Source of the DNA: Oxalobacteraceae bacterium OTU3CAMAD1
GTDB lineage: Bacteria > Pseudomonadota > Gammaproteobacteria > Burkholderiales > Burkholderiaceae_D
Assembly (NCBI GenBank): GCA_024123915.1
Contig: CP099650.1
Span: 7,254,001-7,318,000, forward strand
DNA: 64,000 nt
Direction of reading: 5' to 3'
In this document: positions 8,892 to 15,665 of the stretch, piece by piece
How the letters are laid out: each line of letters opens with the position of its first letter
How positions within the stretch are numbered: the stretch's first letter is position 1
Made by a program: the position numbers and the translations under genes
The notes under the pieces: generated by a model
Databases searched by the model: none
Told to the model about the DNA's origin: nothing
What the model saw: only the letters and a program-made list of their open reading frames with translations

Positions 8892-9859
8892 GCGAGGCTT
8901 TGCTGGACCACGCGACCCAGACCATCAAGGTCGGATCGAAAAGCTTCGCCGCCGCCGCGAAGCTGTTTCCGGCCGACGTACGGCGCAGCGTGTTGATGCT
9001 GTACGCGTGGTGCCGCCACTGCGACGACGTGGTCGACGGCCAGGAGCTGGGCTTCGGCGCGGTGGAACTGGCGCCGGACGACGCCGCCGAAAAACTGGCG
9101 GAACTCGAAGACCGGACCCGGCGCGCCTACGCCGGCGAAAAGATGTCCGATCCCGCCTTCGCCGCCTTCCAGGAGGTGGCGCTGCGCCACAAGATCGAAC
9201 CGCATTTCGCCTTCGACCACCTGGCCGGTTTCGCCATGGACGTCGAACAGGCGCGCTACGAGACCATCGACGACACGCTGCGCTACTGCTATCACGTGGC
9301 CGGCGTGGTCGGCCTGATGATGGCATCGATCATGGGCGCCAGCAAGGCGACGGTGCTGGACCGCGCCTGCGACCTGGGCCTGGCTTTTCAGCTGACCAAT
9401 ATCGCCCGCGACATCGTCGAGGATGCGCGCATGGGCCGCTGCTACGTGCCCGCCGCGTGGCTGCGCGAGGCGGGCATTCCGGTGGACGAAGTGGGGTTGC
9501 CGAAGCACCGCGCGGCCCTGGCCCGTGTGGCGACGCGGCTGGTCGATTACGCCGAGCCGTATTACGCCTCCGCCAACCAGGGCATCATCGCCCTGCCGCT
9601 GCGCTGCGCGTGGGCCATCGCCACCGCGCGTAATGTCTACCGGCAGATCGGCGTCAAAGTGAAAGCTCGTGGCGCGCACGCCTGGGATGAACGGGTGGGC
9701 ACGTCGCGCGCGACCAAACTGTGGCTGCTGGCGAAGGGCGGCGCCAGCGCGCTTACTTCGCGTCTTCGGCGGATGTCGCCGCGTCCGCAGGGGTTGTGGC
9801 AGCGTCCCGACCACGTTGGCGCAGAGGACCATCGTGCAGCACGCGCAGTTGACGCTTGA
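8888..9859 (+). CDS. crtB: Phytoene synthase
   Basis: Head-to-head condensation of two GGPP to phytoene; 323 aa. Both aspartate-rich motifs are present: CRHCDDVVD (D46, D47, D50) and QLTNIARDIVEDAR. The C-terminus contains the LWQRP block that normally ends Pantoea-type CrtB, followed by about 17 extra residues. The 3' end overlaps the 3' end of crtZ on the other strand by 107 bp. Last gene of the operon, started by the ATGA overlap with crtI. Confidence 0.95.
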   Translation: MSEALLDHATQTIKVGSKSFAAAAKLFPADVRRSVLMLYAWCRHCDDVVDGQELGFGAVELAPDDAAEKLAELEDRTRRAYAGEKMSDPAFAAFQEVALRHKIEPHFAFDHLAGFAMDVEQARYETIDDTLRYCYHVAGVVGLMMASIMGASKATVLDRACDLGLAFQLTNIARDIVEDARMGRCYVPAAWLREAGIPVDEVGLPKHRAALARVATRLVDYAEPYYASANQGIIALPLRCAWAIATARNVYRQIGVKVKARGAHAWDERVGTSRATKLWLLAKGGASALTSRLRRMSPRPQGLWQRPDHVGAEDHRAARAVDA

Positions 9860-10289
9860 GTTCATCGACCGGCGGCGCGTACAGGAATCCGAACGAGACC
9901 GCGCCCTCTTTGCCTTCGACGGCGTGGTGCATGCGGTGCGCCTGGTAGAGCCGCTTCAGATAGCCGCTGCGGGGCGTGTATTGAAACGGCCAACGGCGGT
10001 GAACCAGGCCGTCGTGCGCGACGAAGTACAGGAAACCGTAGGCGGTCATGCCGGCGCCTATCCATTCGAGGGGATGGTAGCCTTCGGTACCGAAGTAAAT
10101 CAGCGCGATCGCCAATCCGGCGAAAACGACGGCGTACAGATCGTTCTTTTCGAACCATCCGGTGCGCGGTTCGTGGTGCGAGCGGTGCCATCCCCAACCG
10201 AAACCATGCATCACATATTTGTGCGCGACAATAGAAAATAATTCCATCAACACAATGGTGATCAGGACGATGAGCGTGTTCAATATCAT
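9753..10289 (-). CDS. crtZ: Beta-carotene hydroxylase
   Basis: Di-iron membrane hydroxylase that converts beta-carotene to zeaxanthin; 178 aa. The histidine clusters are clear: HKYVMHGFGWGWHRSHH, HDGLVHRRW and HRMHH. The start is the ATG at 10289 (MILNTLIVL), since the upstream extension lacks family similarity. The gene faces crtB and their coding ends overlap by 107 bp; the extra sequence is a low-complexity Ala/Thr/Asp-rich tail beyond the conserved domain. It needs its own promoter in the 131-bp gap shared with the DUF2141 gene. Confidence 0.94.
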   Translation of the reverse strand: MILNTLIVLITIVLMELFSIVAHKYVMHGFGWGWHRSHHEPRTGWFEKNDLYAVVFAGLAIALIYFGTEGYHPLEWIGAGMTAYGFLYFVAHDGLVHRRWPFQYTPRSGYLKRLYQAHRMHHAVEGKEGAVSFGFLYAPPVDELKRQLRVLHDGPLRQRGRDAATTPADAATSAEDAK

Positions 10290-10420
10290 GGGTCGGAACG
10301 ATCCGTCAGGTGTAAGCGGCGCCGATGAAAACGGCGATGAAGACAGCCTACCATAGGCGCTATTTCCGCAGCGCCAGCAACTCGCCTTTGCCATTCAACG
10401 TAGCCAAGAAAAGGAAACCC

Positions 10421-10837
10421 ATGCAATCACTGATCAAGCCATCGTTGCTCATCTCTACCATGCTGCTGGCCGCCACGGCATCGGCCGCGACAATCGAGGT
10501 GAAGGTATCGTCGGTCGTCGGCGGCAGAGGCAAGGTCAATGTCGCCGTGTGCGACAAGGAACGTTTTTTGAAGGATTGCCTCTACAGCGGCTCGGCGCCG
10601 GCGCAGGCCGGCGACACCGTCGTCACCATACAGAACGTGCCGAAGGGCACCTGGGCGGTGCTGGCCTATCAGGACGAGAACCAGAACGACAAACTGGACC
10701 GCAACCTGATCGGCATCCCCAGCGAAAACTACGGCTTCAGCCGCAACGCGCGCGGCAAGTTCGGGCCGCCGGACTTCAGCGACGCCGCCCTCGACGTGCG
10801 CGACGAGGCGATGGCCGTCACGATCAAGCTGCGCTAG
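10421..10837 (+). CDS. Secreted DUF2141 protein
   Basis: Small exported protein of the DUF2141 family, 138 aa. The N-terminus (MQSLIKPSLLISTMLLAATASAA) is a Sec signal with an ASA-A cleavage site. The mature part is a beta-rich domain with the family block KGTWAVLAYQDENQNDKLD. Start at 10421 is supported by AAGGAAA upstream; the in-frame ATG at 10325 would mask the signal peptide. DUF2141 genes often lie beside carotenoid genes, but their function is unknown. It diverges from crtZ. Confidence 0.82.
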   Translation: MQSLIKPSLLISTMLLAATASAATIEVKVSSVVGGRGKVNVAVCDKERFLKDCLYSGSAPAQAGDTVVTIQNVPKGTWAVLAYQDENQNDKLDRNLIGIPSENYGFSRNARGKFGPPDFSDAALDVRDEAMAVTIKLR

Positions 10838-10853
10838 CACACCAGCAACTCCA

Positions 10854-11021
10854 GGGTCAGTTCCTAATGCCGCTAAGTTAAGGAGATTTTTGTAGGGCGG
10901 ATTAGGCGGAACGCTGTAATCCGCCATGAGCCGCCGACGGAGCTTGGCGGATTACGCTGCGCTAATCCGCCCTACGTGGTTCAGATAGGAGCTTAACTTA
11001 ACGGCATTAGGACCTGACCCC
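10854..11021. repeat. Long inverted repeat with a palindromic element inside
   Basis: Arms of 29 bp at 10854-10882 and 10992-11020 match in 27 positions; the outer ends read GGGTCAG/CTGACCC. Between the arms lies another palindrome (10892-10975) with GTAGGGCGGATTA-type ends, which recurs at 42225-42323 and 60956-61053. The right end GGACCTGACCCC matches the ends of the palindrome at 50582-50667. The element lies between the convergent DUF2141 and MFS genes. It looks like one repeat inserted within another. Confidence 0.8.
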
Positions 11022-11025
11022 GGAT

Positions 11026-11059
11026 AAAAAAAAGCCCCTCGACTTGAAAGGCGAGGAGC
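11026..11059 (-). terminator. Rho-independent terminator (leftward)
   Basis: On the minus strand the stem GCTCCTCG/CGAGGGGC, with a 10-nt loop, is followed by eight T. It lies 207 bp beyond the end of the MFS gene but only about 110 bp downstream of a leftward promoter at 11175-11204, so it probably ends that short transcript. Confidence 0.75.
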
Positions 11060-11168
11060 CATAAGACCACAGACAACACTGGACTACATGAAACGCTTAC
11101 ATACAGCTCAAAGATGACTTGAAAACGATTTCAAAAATACTGAAATCGTTTTCCTTAATCTTGAAATC
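11026..11168 (-). ncRNA. Candidate small RNA under LacI-type control
   Basis: The interval between the promoter at 11175-11204 and the terminator at 11026-11059 would give a transcript of about 140 nt. I find no convincing reading frame in it: the few ATGs are followed at once by stops or run into the terminator stem. It could be a regulatory RNA, or the leftover leader of a lost gene such as a TonB-dependent receptor. Inferred only from promoter, operators and terminator. Confidence 0.35.
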
Positions 11169-11204
11169 GATTTCATAATACCGAGTTACCAATCGGGATG
11201 TCAA
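11120..11204 (-). promoter_or_regulatory. Strong leftward promoter with three LacI-type operators
   Basis: On the minus strand, TTGACA (11199-11204) and TATTAT (11175-11180) are separated by 18 bp, close to the sigma-70 consensus. Overlapping and following the -10 box are three 14-bp palindromes of the LacI/GalR type TGAAAnCGnTTTCA: TGAAATCGATTTCA (11162-11175), TGAAATCGTTTTCC (11141-11154) and TGAAAACGATTTCA (11120-11133). Their centres are exactly 21 bp apart, two helical turns, so repressor dimers would bind on one face. No LacI gene is in the window, and no annotated gene lies downstream in this direction. Confidence 0.65.
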
Positions 11205-11266
11205 ACTAAAAATCACATTATCGTTGTTTTTCTTGATAGCTCGCCAAGCTGGGGCGGCTCGGACCG

Positions 11267-12406
11267 TCAGGCGCGCGCGGCGCCCAGTCTGGCGCTGGCC
11301 GCGATCACCAGCATCGCACCGCCCAAGCCGGCGAACGCCAGATTCAGACTGACCGCGTGCGCGACAAAGCCGATCACCGCCGGTCCGGCCAGAATGCCCG
11401 CATACCCGAGCGTGGTGATGGCGCCAATCGCCAGCCCGGCCGGCATCGCGCTCTGGTTGCCGGCGGCGGTGAACAGGATAGGCACCACGTTCGACGCGCC
11501 CAGCCCCACCAGCAAAAAGCCCACCAGCGCCAGCGGCGCGGACGGCGCCAGCACGGCGACGAAAAAGCCCGCCGCGCTGCACAAGCCGCCGAGCAGCAGC
11601 ACGCGCTTGCCACCGAGCCGGCTCACCACACGGTCGCCGGTCAGTCGTCCCACCGTCATCGCCGCAGCGAACGCGGCGTAGCCCAAGCCAGCGCGGGTGG
11701 CGTCCATGCCCTGCTCCGACGTCAGCAACAAGGCGCTCCAGTCGAGGATCGCCCCCTCGGCCAGGAAGCACAGGAAGCACAACACGCCGATGAAGATCAC
11801 CGCGCCGTGCGGCACGACGAACATCGACCCATGACCCTCACCCGCATCCGGCTCGCGCAGCAGATGCGGCGCGCCGGCCAGCAGCGACAGCGCCACCAGC
11901 AACGACACCGCGACGCTGGCGCCGACCGGGGTCATGCCCGCCCACAGCATCAGCGCCATCAAGCCGGCGCCGATAAAGCCGCCGACACTGAACAGCCCAT
12001 GGAAGCCGGACATCAGCGCGCCGCCGCTTTCGCGTTCGACGATCACCGCCTGCACATTCATCGCCACATCGAGCGTGCCGAGCGCCGCGCCGAACGCGAA
12101 CAGCGTGGCCCCCAGCAGCATCGGCGTGGGCGCCATCGCCAATCCTGGCAGCACCAGGCACACAAAGGCGCCCGACACCAGCACCACGACCCGGCAGCCG
12201 AAGCGTGACGCCAGCAAGCCGGTGACGGGCATCGCCATCAGCGAGCCGGCGCCCAGGCACAACAGCAGCAGGCCCAGGTCCGCCTCGCCCAGCGCCAAAC
12301 GCGCCTTGGCGAACGGCACCAACGGCGCCCAGGCCGACATGGCCAGGCCGGCGGCAAGAAAGGCAAGACGAGTGGACAGGCGCTGTTTGGGGCCGACTGA
12401 ATTCAT
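11267..12406 (-). CDS. MFS transporter (YbjJ-like)
   Basis: Twelve-helix major facilitator, 379 aa. About twelve hydrophobic segments are visible; residues around GLLASRFGCRVV form the loop 2-3 region. The block FGAALGTLDVAMNVQAVIVE with FHGLFSVGGFIGAG resembles the YbjJ branch of putative sugar or drug exporters. Start ATG at 12406. Single gene, convergent with the upstream DUF2141 gene and divergent from the PhnA-like gene at 12592. The substrate is not predictable. Confidence 0.85.
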   Translation of the reverse strand: MNSVGPKQRLSTRLAFLAAGLAMSAWAPLVPFAKARLALGEADLGLLLLCLGAGSLMAMPVTGLLASRFGCRVVVLVSGAFVCLVLPGLAMAPTPMLLGATLFAFGAALGTLDVAMNVQAVIVERESGGALMSGFHGLFSVGGFIGAGLMALMLWAGMTPVGASVAVSLLVALSLLAGAPHLLREPDAGEGHGSMFVVPHGAVIFIGVLCFLCFLAEGAILDWSALLLTSEQGMDATRAGLGYAAFAAAMTVGRLTGDRVVSRLGGKRVLLLGGLCSAAGFFVAVLAPSAPLALVGFLLVGLGASNVVPILFTAAGNQSAMPAGLAIGAITTLGYAGILAGPAVIGFVAHAVSLNLAFAGLGGAMLVIAASARLGAARA

Positions 12407-12591
12407 GGGGGATTTTCCGGGGGTGGTAAAGACGATCTCAGCCTTTAAGTATACGGCAAGTCACAAGGCGAGGAACAAGGTGGTCACAAAATCCGCACGA
12501 AAACAGTGCATCAGTGCGAGCGCTCACATTGCTCCCGAGCCTGTTGGCGCATGATCGATCCCGTGTTGTTCAACAATCATAAGGAAAAATC

Positions 12592-13479
12592 ATGCAGACT
12601 CAACCATTCACTCCTGGCGCGGTGGTCAGCCGCGACGGCGACGACGGCTACGCCTCCGGCGTCTCCTGGGGCGCCATCTTCGCCGGCGCGGCCGCCGCCG
12701 CCGCGCTCTCCTTCCTGCTGCTGATGCTCGGCATGGGCCTCGGCCTGTCGTCGGTCTCGCCGTACGAGTACAACGCGGCGCCGCTGGGCGTCGCCGCGAT
12801 CGTATGGATCGCCTTCACGCAATTGGCGGCGTCGGGCATCGGCGGCTACGTGGCCGGCCGGCTGCGCGTCAAATGGGCCAGCATCCACGGCGACGAAGTG
12901 CACTTCCGCGACACCGCGCACGGCCTGCTGGCATGGGCGGTAGCGACCTTGATCACGGTGGCGGTGCTGGCCGGCGGCGCGCGCGCGGTCCTGAGCGGCA
13001 GCATCGACGCCGGCGCGGCCGCCGCACCGGCGCTGGCGACCGGCGCATCGGCGGTGGCCGACAACCCGCGCTCGAACGATTACTTCGCCGACATGCTGCT
13101 GCGTTCGCCGAACGGCCAGGGCGCTACGGCATCCGAGCGTGAGGAAATCACCCGCATCCTGGTCGCCGATCTGGCGGCCGGCAAGATCAGCGCCGACGAC
13201 CGCAACTACATGGCCCAGCTGGTGGCCAAGCGCAGCGGCCTGTCGCAAGCGGAGGCGGAACAGCGTGTCGACGCGATTTACGCCCAGGCCAAGCAGGCGG
13301 CGGCCGAAGTGAAAGCCAAGGCCATGGCGGCGGCTGAAGCGGCACGCAAGGCGGCGGCCCGTTCGGCACTGTGGATGACCTTCGCGCTGCTGCTGGGCGC
13401 CTTCGTCGCCAGCCTGTGCGCCACCATCGGCGGCCGCAACCGCGATCACGCGCGTGTCGTCACGCGCACCGTCATCTAA
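12592..13479 (+). CDS. PhnA-like membrane protein
   Basis: Integral membrane protein of 295 aa that resembles proteins labelled PhnA-like in rhizobia; no biochemical function is known to me. It opens with a conserved YASGVSWGAIFAGAAAAAAL block and has about four transmembrane segments: near residues 20-50, 60-90, 110-130 and 255-280. The middle part (about 165-250) is charged, Ala-rich and probably helical. AAGGAAAAATC precedes the ATG. A 23-codon membrane peptide gene follows after 15 bp and the pair ends in a strong terminator. Confidence 0.7.
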   Translation: MQTQPFTPGAVVSRDGDDGYASGVSWGAIFAGAAAAAALSFLLLMLGMGLGLSSVSPYEYNAAPLGVAAIVWIAFTQLAASGIGGYVAGRLRVKWASIHGDEVHFRDTAHGLLAWAVATLITVAVLAGGARAVLSGSIDAGAAAAPALATGASAVADNPRSNDYFADMLLRSPNGQGATASEREEITRILVADLAAGKISADDRNYMAQLVAKRSGLSQAEAEQRVDAIYAQAKQAAAEVKAKAMAAAEAARKAAARSALWMTFALLLGAFVASLCATIGGRNRDHARVVTRTVI

Positions 13480-13494
13480 TCCAAGGAGAATACT

Positions 13495-13566
13495 ATGCGC
13501 TCGATACTGCTACTGCTGCTCGGCATCCCACTGCCCATCATCATCCTGATCGCGATACTGACGTAA
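13495..13566 (+). CDS. 23-residue hydrophobic peptide
   Basis: Short reading frame of 24 codons including the stop, beginning MRSILLLLLGIPLPI. It is one membrane-spanning stretch with a Pro-containing centre. A perfect Shine-Dalgarno AAGGAG lies 6 bp before the ATG, 15 bp separate it from the PhnA-like gene and a terminator follows 25 bp after the stop. Similar tiny proteins occur beside PhnA-like genes in other proteobacteria as far as I recall. A role as small partner of that protein is inference. Confidence 0.6.
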   Translation: MRSILLLLLGIPLPIIILIAILT

Positions 13567-13590
13567 TACGCGTTGATGTGATTTGACGGC

Positions 13591-13624
13591 AAGGCCGGCC
13601 CATCTGTGGCCGGCCTTGTTTCGT
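13591..13624 (+). terminator. Rho-independent terminator
   Basis: Perfect 10-bp stem AAGGCCGGCC/GGCCGGCCTT with a 7-nt loop, followed by GTTTCGTTT. It closes the PhnA-like/microprotein operon and marks the left edge of the accessory region. Confidence 0.8.
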
Positions 13625-13668
13625 TTAAGATGACTTCAGACAACTTCTCTCTCGTTCAATAATTACTG

Positions 13669-13687
13669 CGTTCACGTAACGTGAACG
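13669..13687. promoter_or_regulatory. Palindromic operator 1 of the abiE operon
   Basis: CGTTCACGTAACGTGAACG is a perfect 9-bp inverted repeat around a single A. It lies 75 bp before the antitoxin ATG. A second, looser copy of the same core (TTCACG-TTT-CGTGAA) lies at 13736-13750. AbiEi antitoxins repress their own operon through paired inverted repeats, which fits. Confidence 0.6.
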
Positions 13688-13735
13688 AATAAATATGTTG
13701 AACAAAACGCCTTTATCGTTCATTATTGATGCATG

Positions 13736-13750
13736 TTCACGTTTCGTGAA
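13736..13750. promoter_or_regulatory. Palindromic operator 2 of the abiE operon
   Basis: TTCACGTTTCGTGAA, arms of 6 bp around TTT, shares its TTCACG/CGTGAA core with the palindrome at 13669-13687; the two centres are 65 bp apart. It overlaps the first possible ATG (13733) and ends 12 bp before the preferred ATG at 13763. Confidence 0.5.
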
Positions 13751-13762
13751 AAGGTAAAAATT

Positions 13763-14818
13763 ATGAACGATGCGGCACATTCCAGCTTTGGCCACACTGA
13801 GGCGGCAATTATTGGGGAAGCACTAGTCGGCCTATTCTCATCAACCGGCATCACCGGCGAGTTGATCCGCAAGGATGCAACGGACGACGATGACGTTGCG
13901 CTAAGCGTGGCCGGCACCCGGTTGCGCTATGCATGCGAAGTAAAACGAAATATCGACCGTTCGGCCATGCTGGACGACATCAAAGCGCGTTCACCTTCCA
14001 ATCGCGATACGCTGCTTGTCTGCCCGGCACTCACCAACACCATGGCAACGCGCTGCCGCGAACTCGATCTACAATTCATCGATACCGCCGGAAACGCTTA
14101 TCTCACGAACAGGGAAGGCATCCTGATCAACATCATCGGGCGAAAGCCGGACAAAGCCTTGGCAATTGATTCGGACATGAGCATCACCCCTGCCGCGCTA
14201 CGCATGATGTTCGCTTTTCTGGCTCAACCGTCGATGCTCAACGCGTCGTATCGGGAGATATCATCTGCCGTTCAAGTGTCCACCGGAGCCATCGGCAAGG
14301 CGTTGGAGGCAATGGAAAGCCGTGGCTTCATCGGCACGACACCGCAGGGCACACGTATCGTCAATTCGGCCGAACTCATGTTGAGTGAGTGGGCCACCGG
14401 CTACGTCAGCCGACTCAAGCCGAAACTTAAAAAGTTCCGTTTCACGGCGGCCAACCAGACCGTCCTTATCCACACATGGGCGCCGGAACTTCGCCGCTCG
14501 GCGTGGAGCGGCGAAGTGGCTGCGGAAAAAATTACCAATCATTTGAATCCGTCCACCATCACCATCTACATGGACATCGAGAATGGCGGGGAGTTTCAGG
14601 ACATGGTAAAGCGCCTCAGACTACGCGGCGACCCGAACGGACCGATCGAAGTCGTGCAAGCATTCTGGAACATGGACTTCTTCTTTGAGAACTTTCCAAC
14701 TGTCCCACTGCATCTGATCTATGCCGACCTGCTGGGGACCAACGACTCCCGAAATCTGCTGGTTGCCAAGCAGATCTACAAACAGGTGATCGAACATGTA
14801 CACCATTCAGGGAAATAG
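13763..14818 (+). CDS. abiEi: AbiEi-family antitoxin (type IV TA regulator)
   Basis: Transcriptional regulator and antitoxin of the AbiE type IV toxin-antitoxin family (AbiEi_2-like), 351 aa. The N-terminal part (to about residue 140) resembles the restriction-endonuclease-like domain of this family, and a winged helix lies about residues 155-205 (YREISSAVQVSTGAIGKALEAM). The ATG at 13763 has AAAAGGT upstream; an in-frame ATG at 13733 overlaps an operator and has no binding site. The next gene starts inside its 3' end (23-bp overlap). Two palindromes upstream suggest autorepression. Confidence 0.75.
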   Translation: MNDAAHSSFGHTEAAIIGEALVGLFSSTGITGELIRKDATDDDDVALSVAGTRLRYACEVKRNIDRSAMLDDIKARSPSNRDTLLVCPALTNTMATRCRELDLQFIDTAGNAYLTNREGILINIIGRKPDKALAIDSDMSITPAALRMMFAFLAQPSMLNASYREISSAVQVSTGAIGKALEAMESRGFIGTTPQGTRIVNSAELMLSEWATGYVSRLKPKLKKFRFTAANQTVLIHTWAPELRRSAWSGEVAAEKITNHLNPSTITIYMDIENGGEFQDMVKRLRLRGDPNGPIEVVQAFWNMDFFFENFPTVPLHLIYADLLGTNDSRNLLVAKQIYKQVIEHVHHSGK

Positions 14819-15437
14819 GCCTCTCAATCCGGTCACCTTTATCGTCCTCAAAACGTTGCACGAGATCGCGGCAAGAGAGGCGATCGGGACGGCATACCCG
14901 CTCGACCTTATTCCCTTCGGAAAAATCGCCAGCTCAAAAAACACAATTGCCTGGCCGCCCGATATGGCGACGGTCATGAACGTGGCCGGTTACACGGAGG
15001 CGCTGGAGCACGCGATACAAGTCGATGTTGGAGGCCGCTTGGTCGTGAACGTGGTGTCGATACCGGCGTTGGCCGCGCTGAAGATCCTGGCGTGGAACGA
15101 CAGAGGCTTGGAAGACAACAAGGATGCGCAGGACTTCCTCTTCCTGCTCCGACACTACCATGACGCCGGGAACATTGATCGCGTCTACGATGACGCGTTG
15201 TCAGTGATGGAAAGCTGCGGCTACCAGATAGAGCTGGCGGGCGCGGCATTGCTCGGCTACGACACAGGGTTAATTCTGGAGCAGGATGCGCGGCAGGCTG
15301 TCCTGGCGGTGCTGGAATCCGCCGCCAAACGGGATCGTTTGGTGGTCCATATGGGCAGGGCGTTGAATATTGATTCGAGCGTTCCTGCTGGATTCGTCGA
15401 TCAGTTTGAACGCGGACTGCGACTCGTCGTAAAGTAA
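14796..15437 (+). CDS. abiEii: AbiEii-family toxin lacking its nucleotidyltransferase core
   Basis: Partner of the AbiEi gene, overlapping it by 23 bp, 213 aa. Matches to the AbiEii nucleotidyltransferase family are good from YPLDLIPFG (about residue 36) to the end, including IAWPPDMATVMNV and DAQDFLFLLRHYHDAGN. The first helix (VLKTLHEIAAREA) is also conserved. Between them the family normally has roughly 80-90 residues with the GATARD and DVDF catalytic motifs; here the sequence jumps from REAIGTA straight to YPLDLIPFG in frame. The product should therefore be unable to transfer nucleotides. The frame is otherwise intact. Confidence 0.7.
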   Translation: MYTIQGNRPLNPVTFIVLKTLHEIAAREAIGTAYPLDLIPFGKIASSKNTIAWPPDMATVMNVAGYTEALEHAIQVDVGGRLVVNVVSIPALAALKILAWNDRGLEDNKDAQDFLFLLRHYHDAGNIDRVYDDALSVMESCGYQIELAGAALLGYDTGLILEQDARQAVLAVLESAAKRDRLVVHMGRALNIDSSVPAGFVDQFERGLRLVVK

Positions 15438-15461
15438 GAAGCCGCTGGCGCACTTGATTGC

Positions 15462-15535
15462 TGGAGCGGGTGAAGGGAATCGAACCCTCGTCGTAAGCTT
15501 GGGAAGCTTCTGCTCTACCATTGAGCTACACCCGC
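15462..15535 (-). tRNA. tRNA-Gly (CCC)
   Basis: The minus strand reads a 74-nt cloverleaf starting GCGGGTGTAGCTCAATGG, with an anticodon loop TTCCCAA (anticodon CCC), a T-arm GGGTTCGATTCCC and an encoded CCA end (discriminator T). It is nearly identical to E. coli tRNA-Gly(CCC). The gene is isolated inside an accessory region; tRNA genes of this kind are frequent integration sites. Confidence 0.93.
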
Positions 15536-15665
15536 GTGCAACGCATTCTACGCGGGATTACACAGGATTGACAACACCGAGTGGGAAACATCCCCGATGT
15601 CTGGCAGGATCAGGGCGTGTAGACTAGAACGGCATCAACATGCATCAATCCAAGCGGGGTTAACG

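Noticed and set aside
15462..15535. Search for att-like direct repeats of the tRNA-Gly 3' end
   Set aside because: No second copy of the 3' segment was seen by eye between 13.6 and 17.6 kb, and no integrase gene is present.
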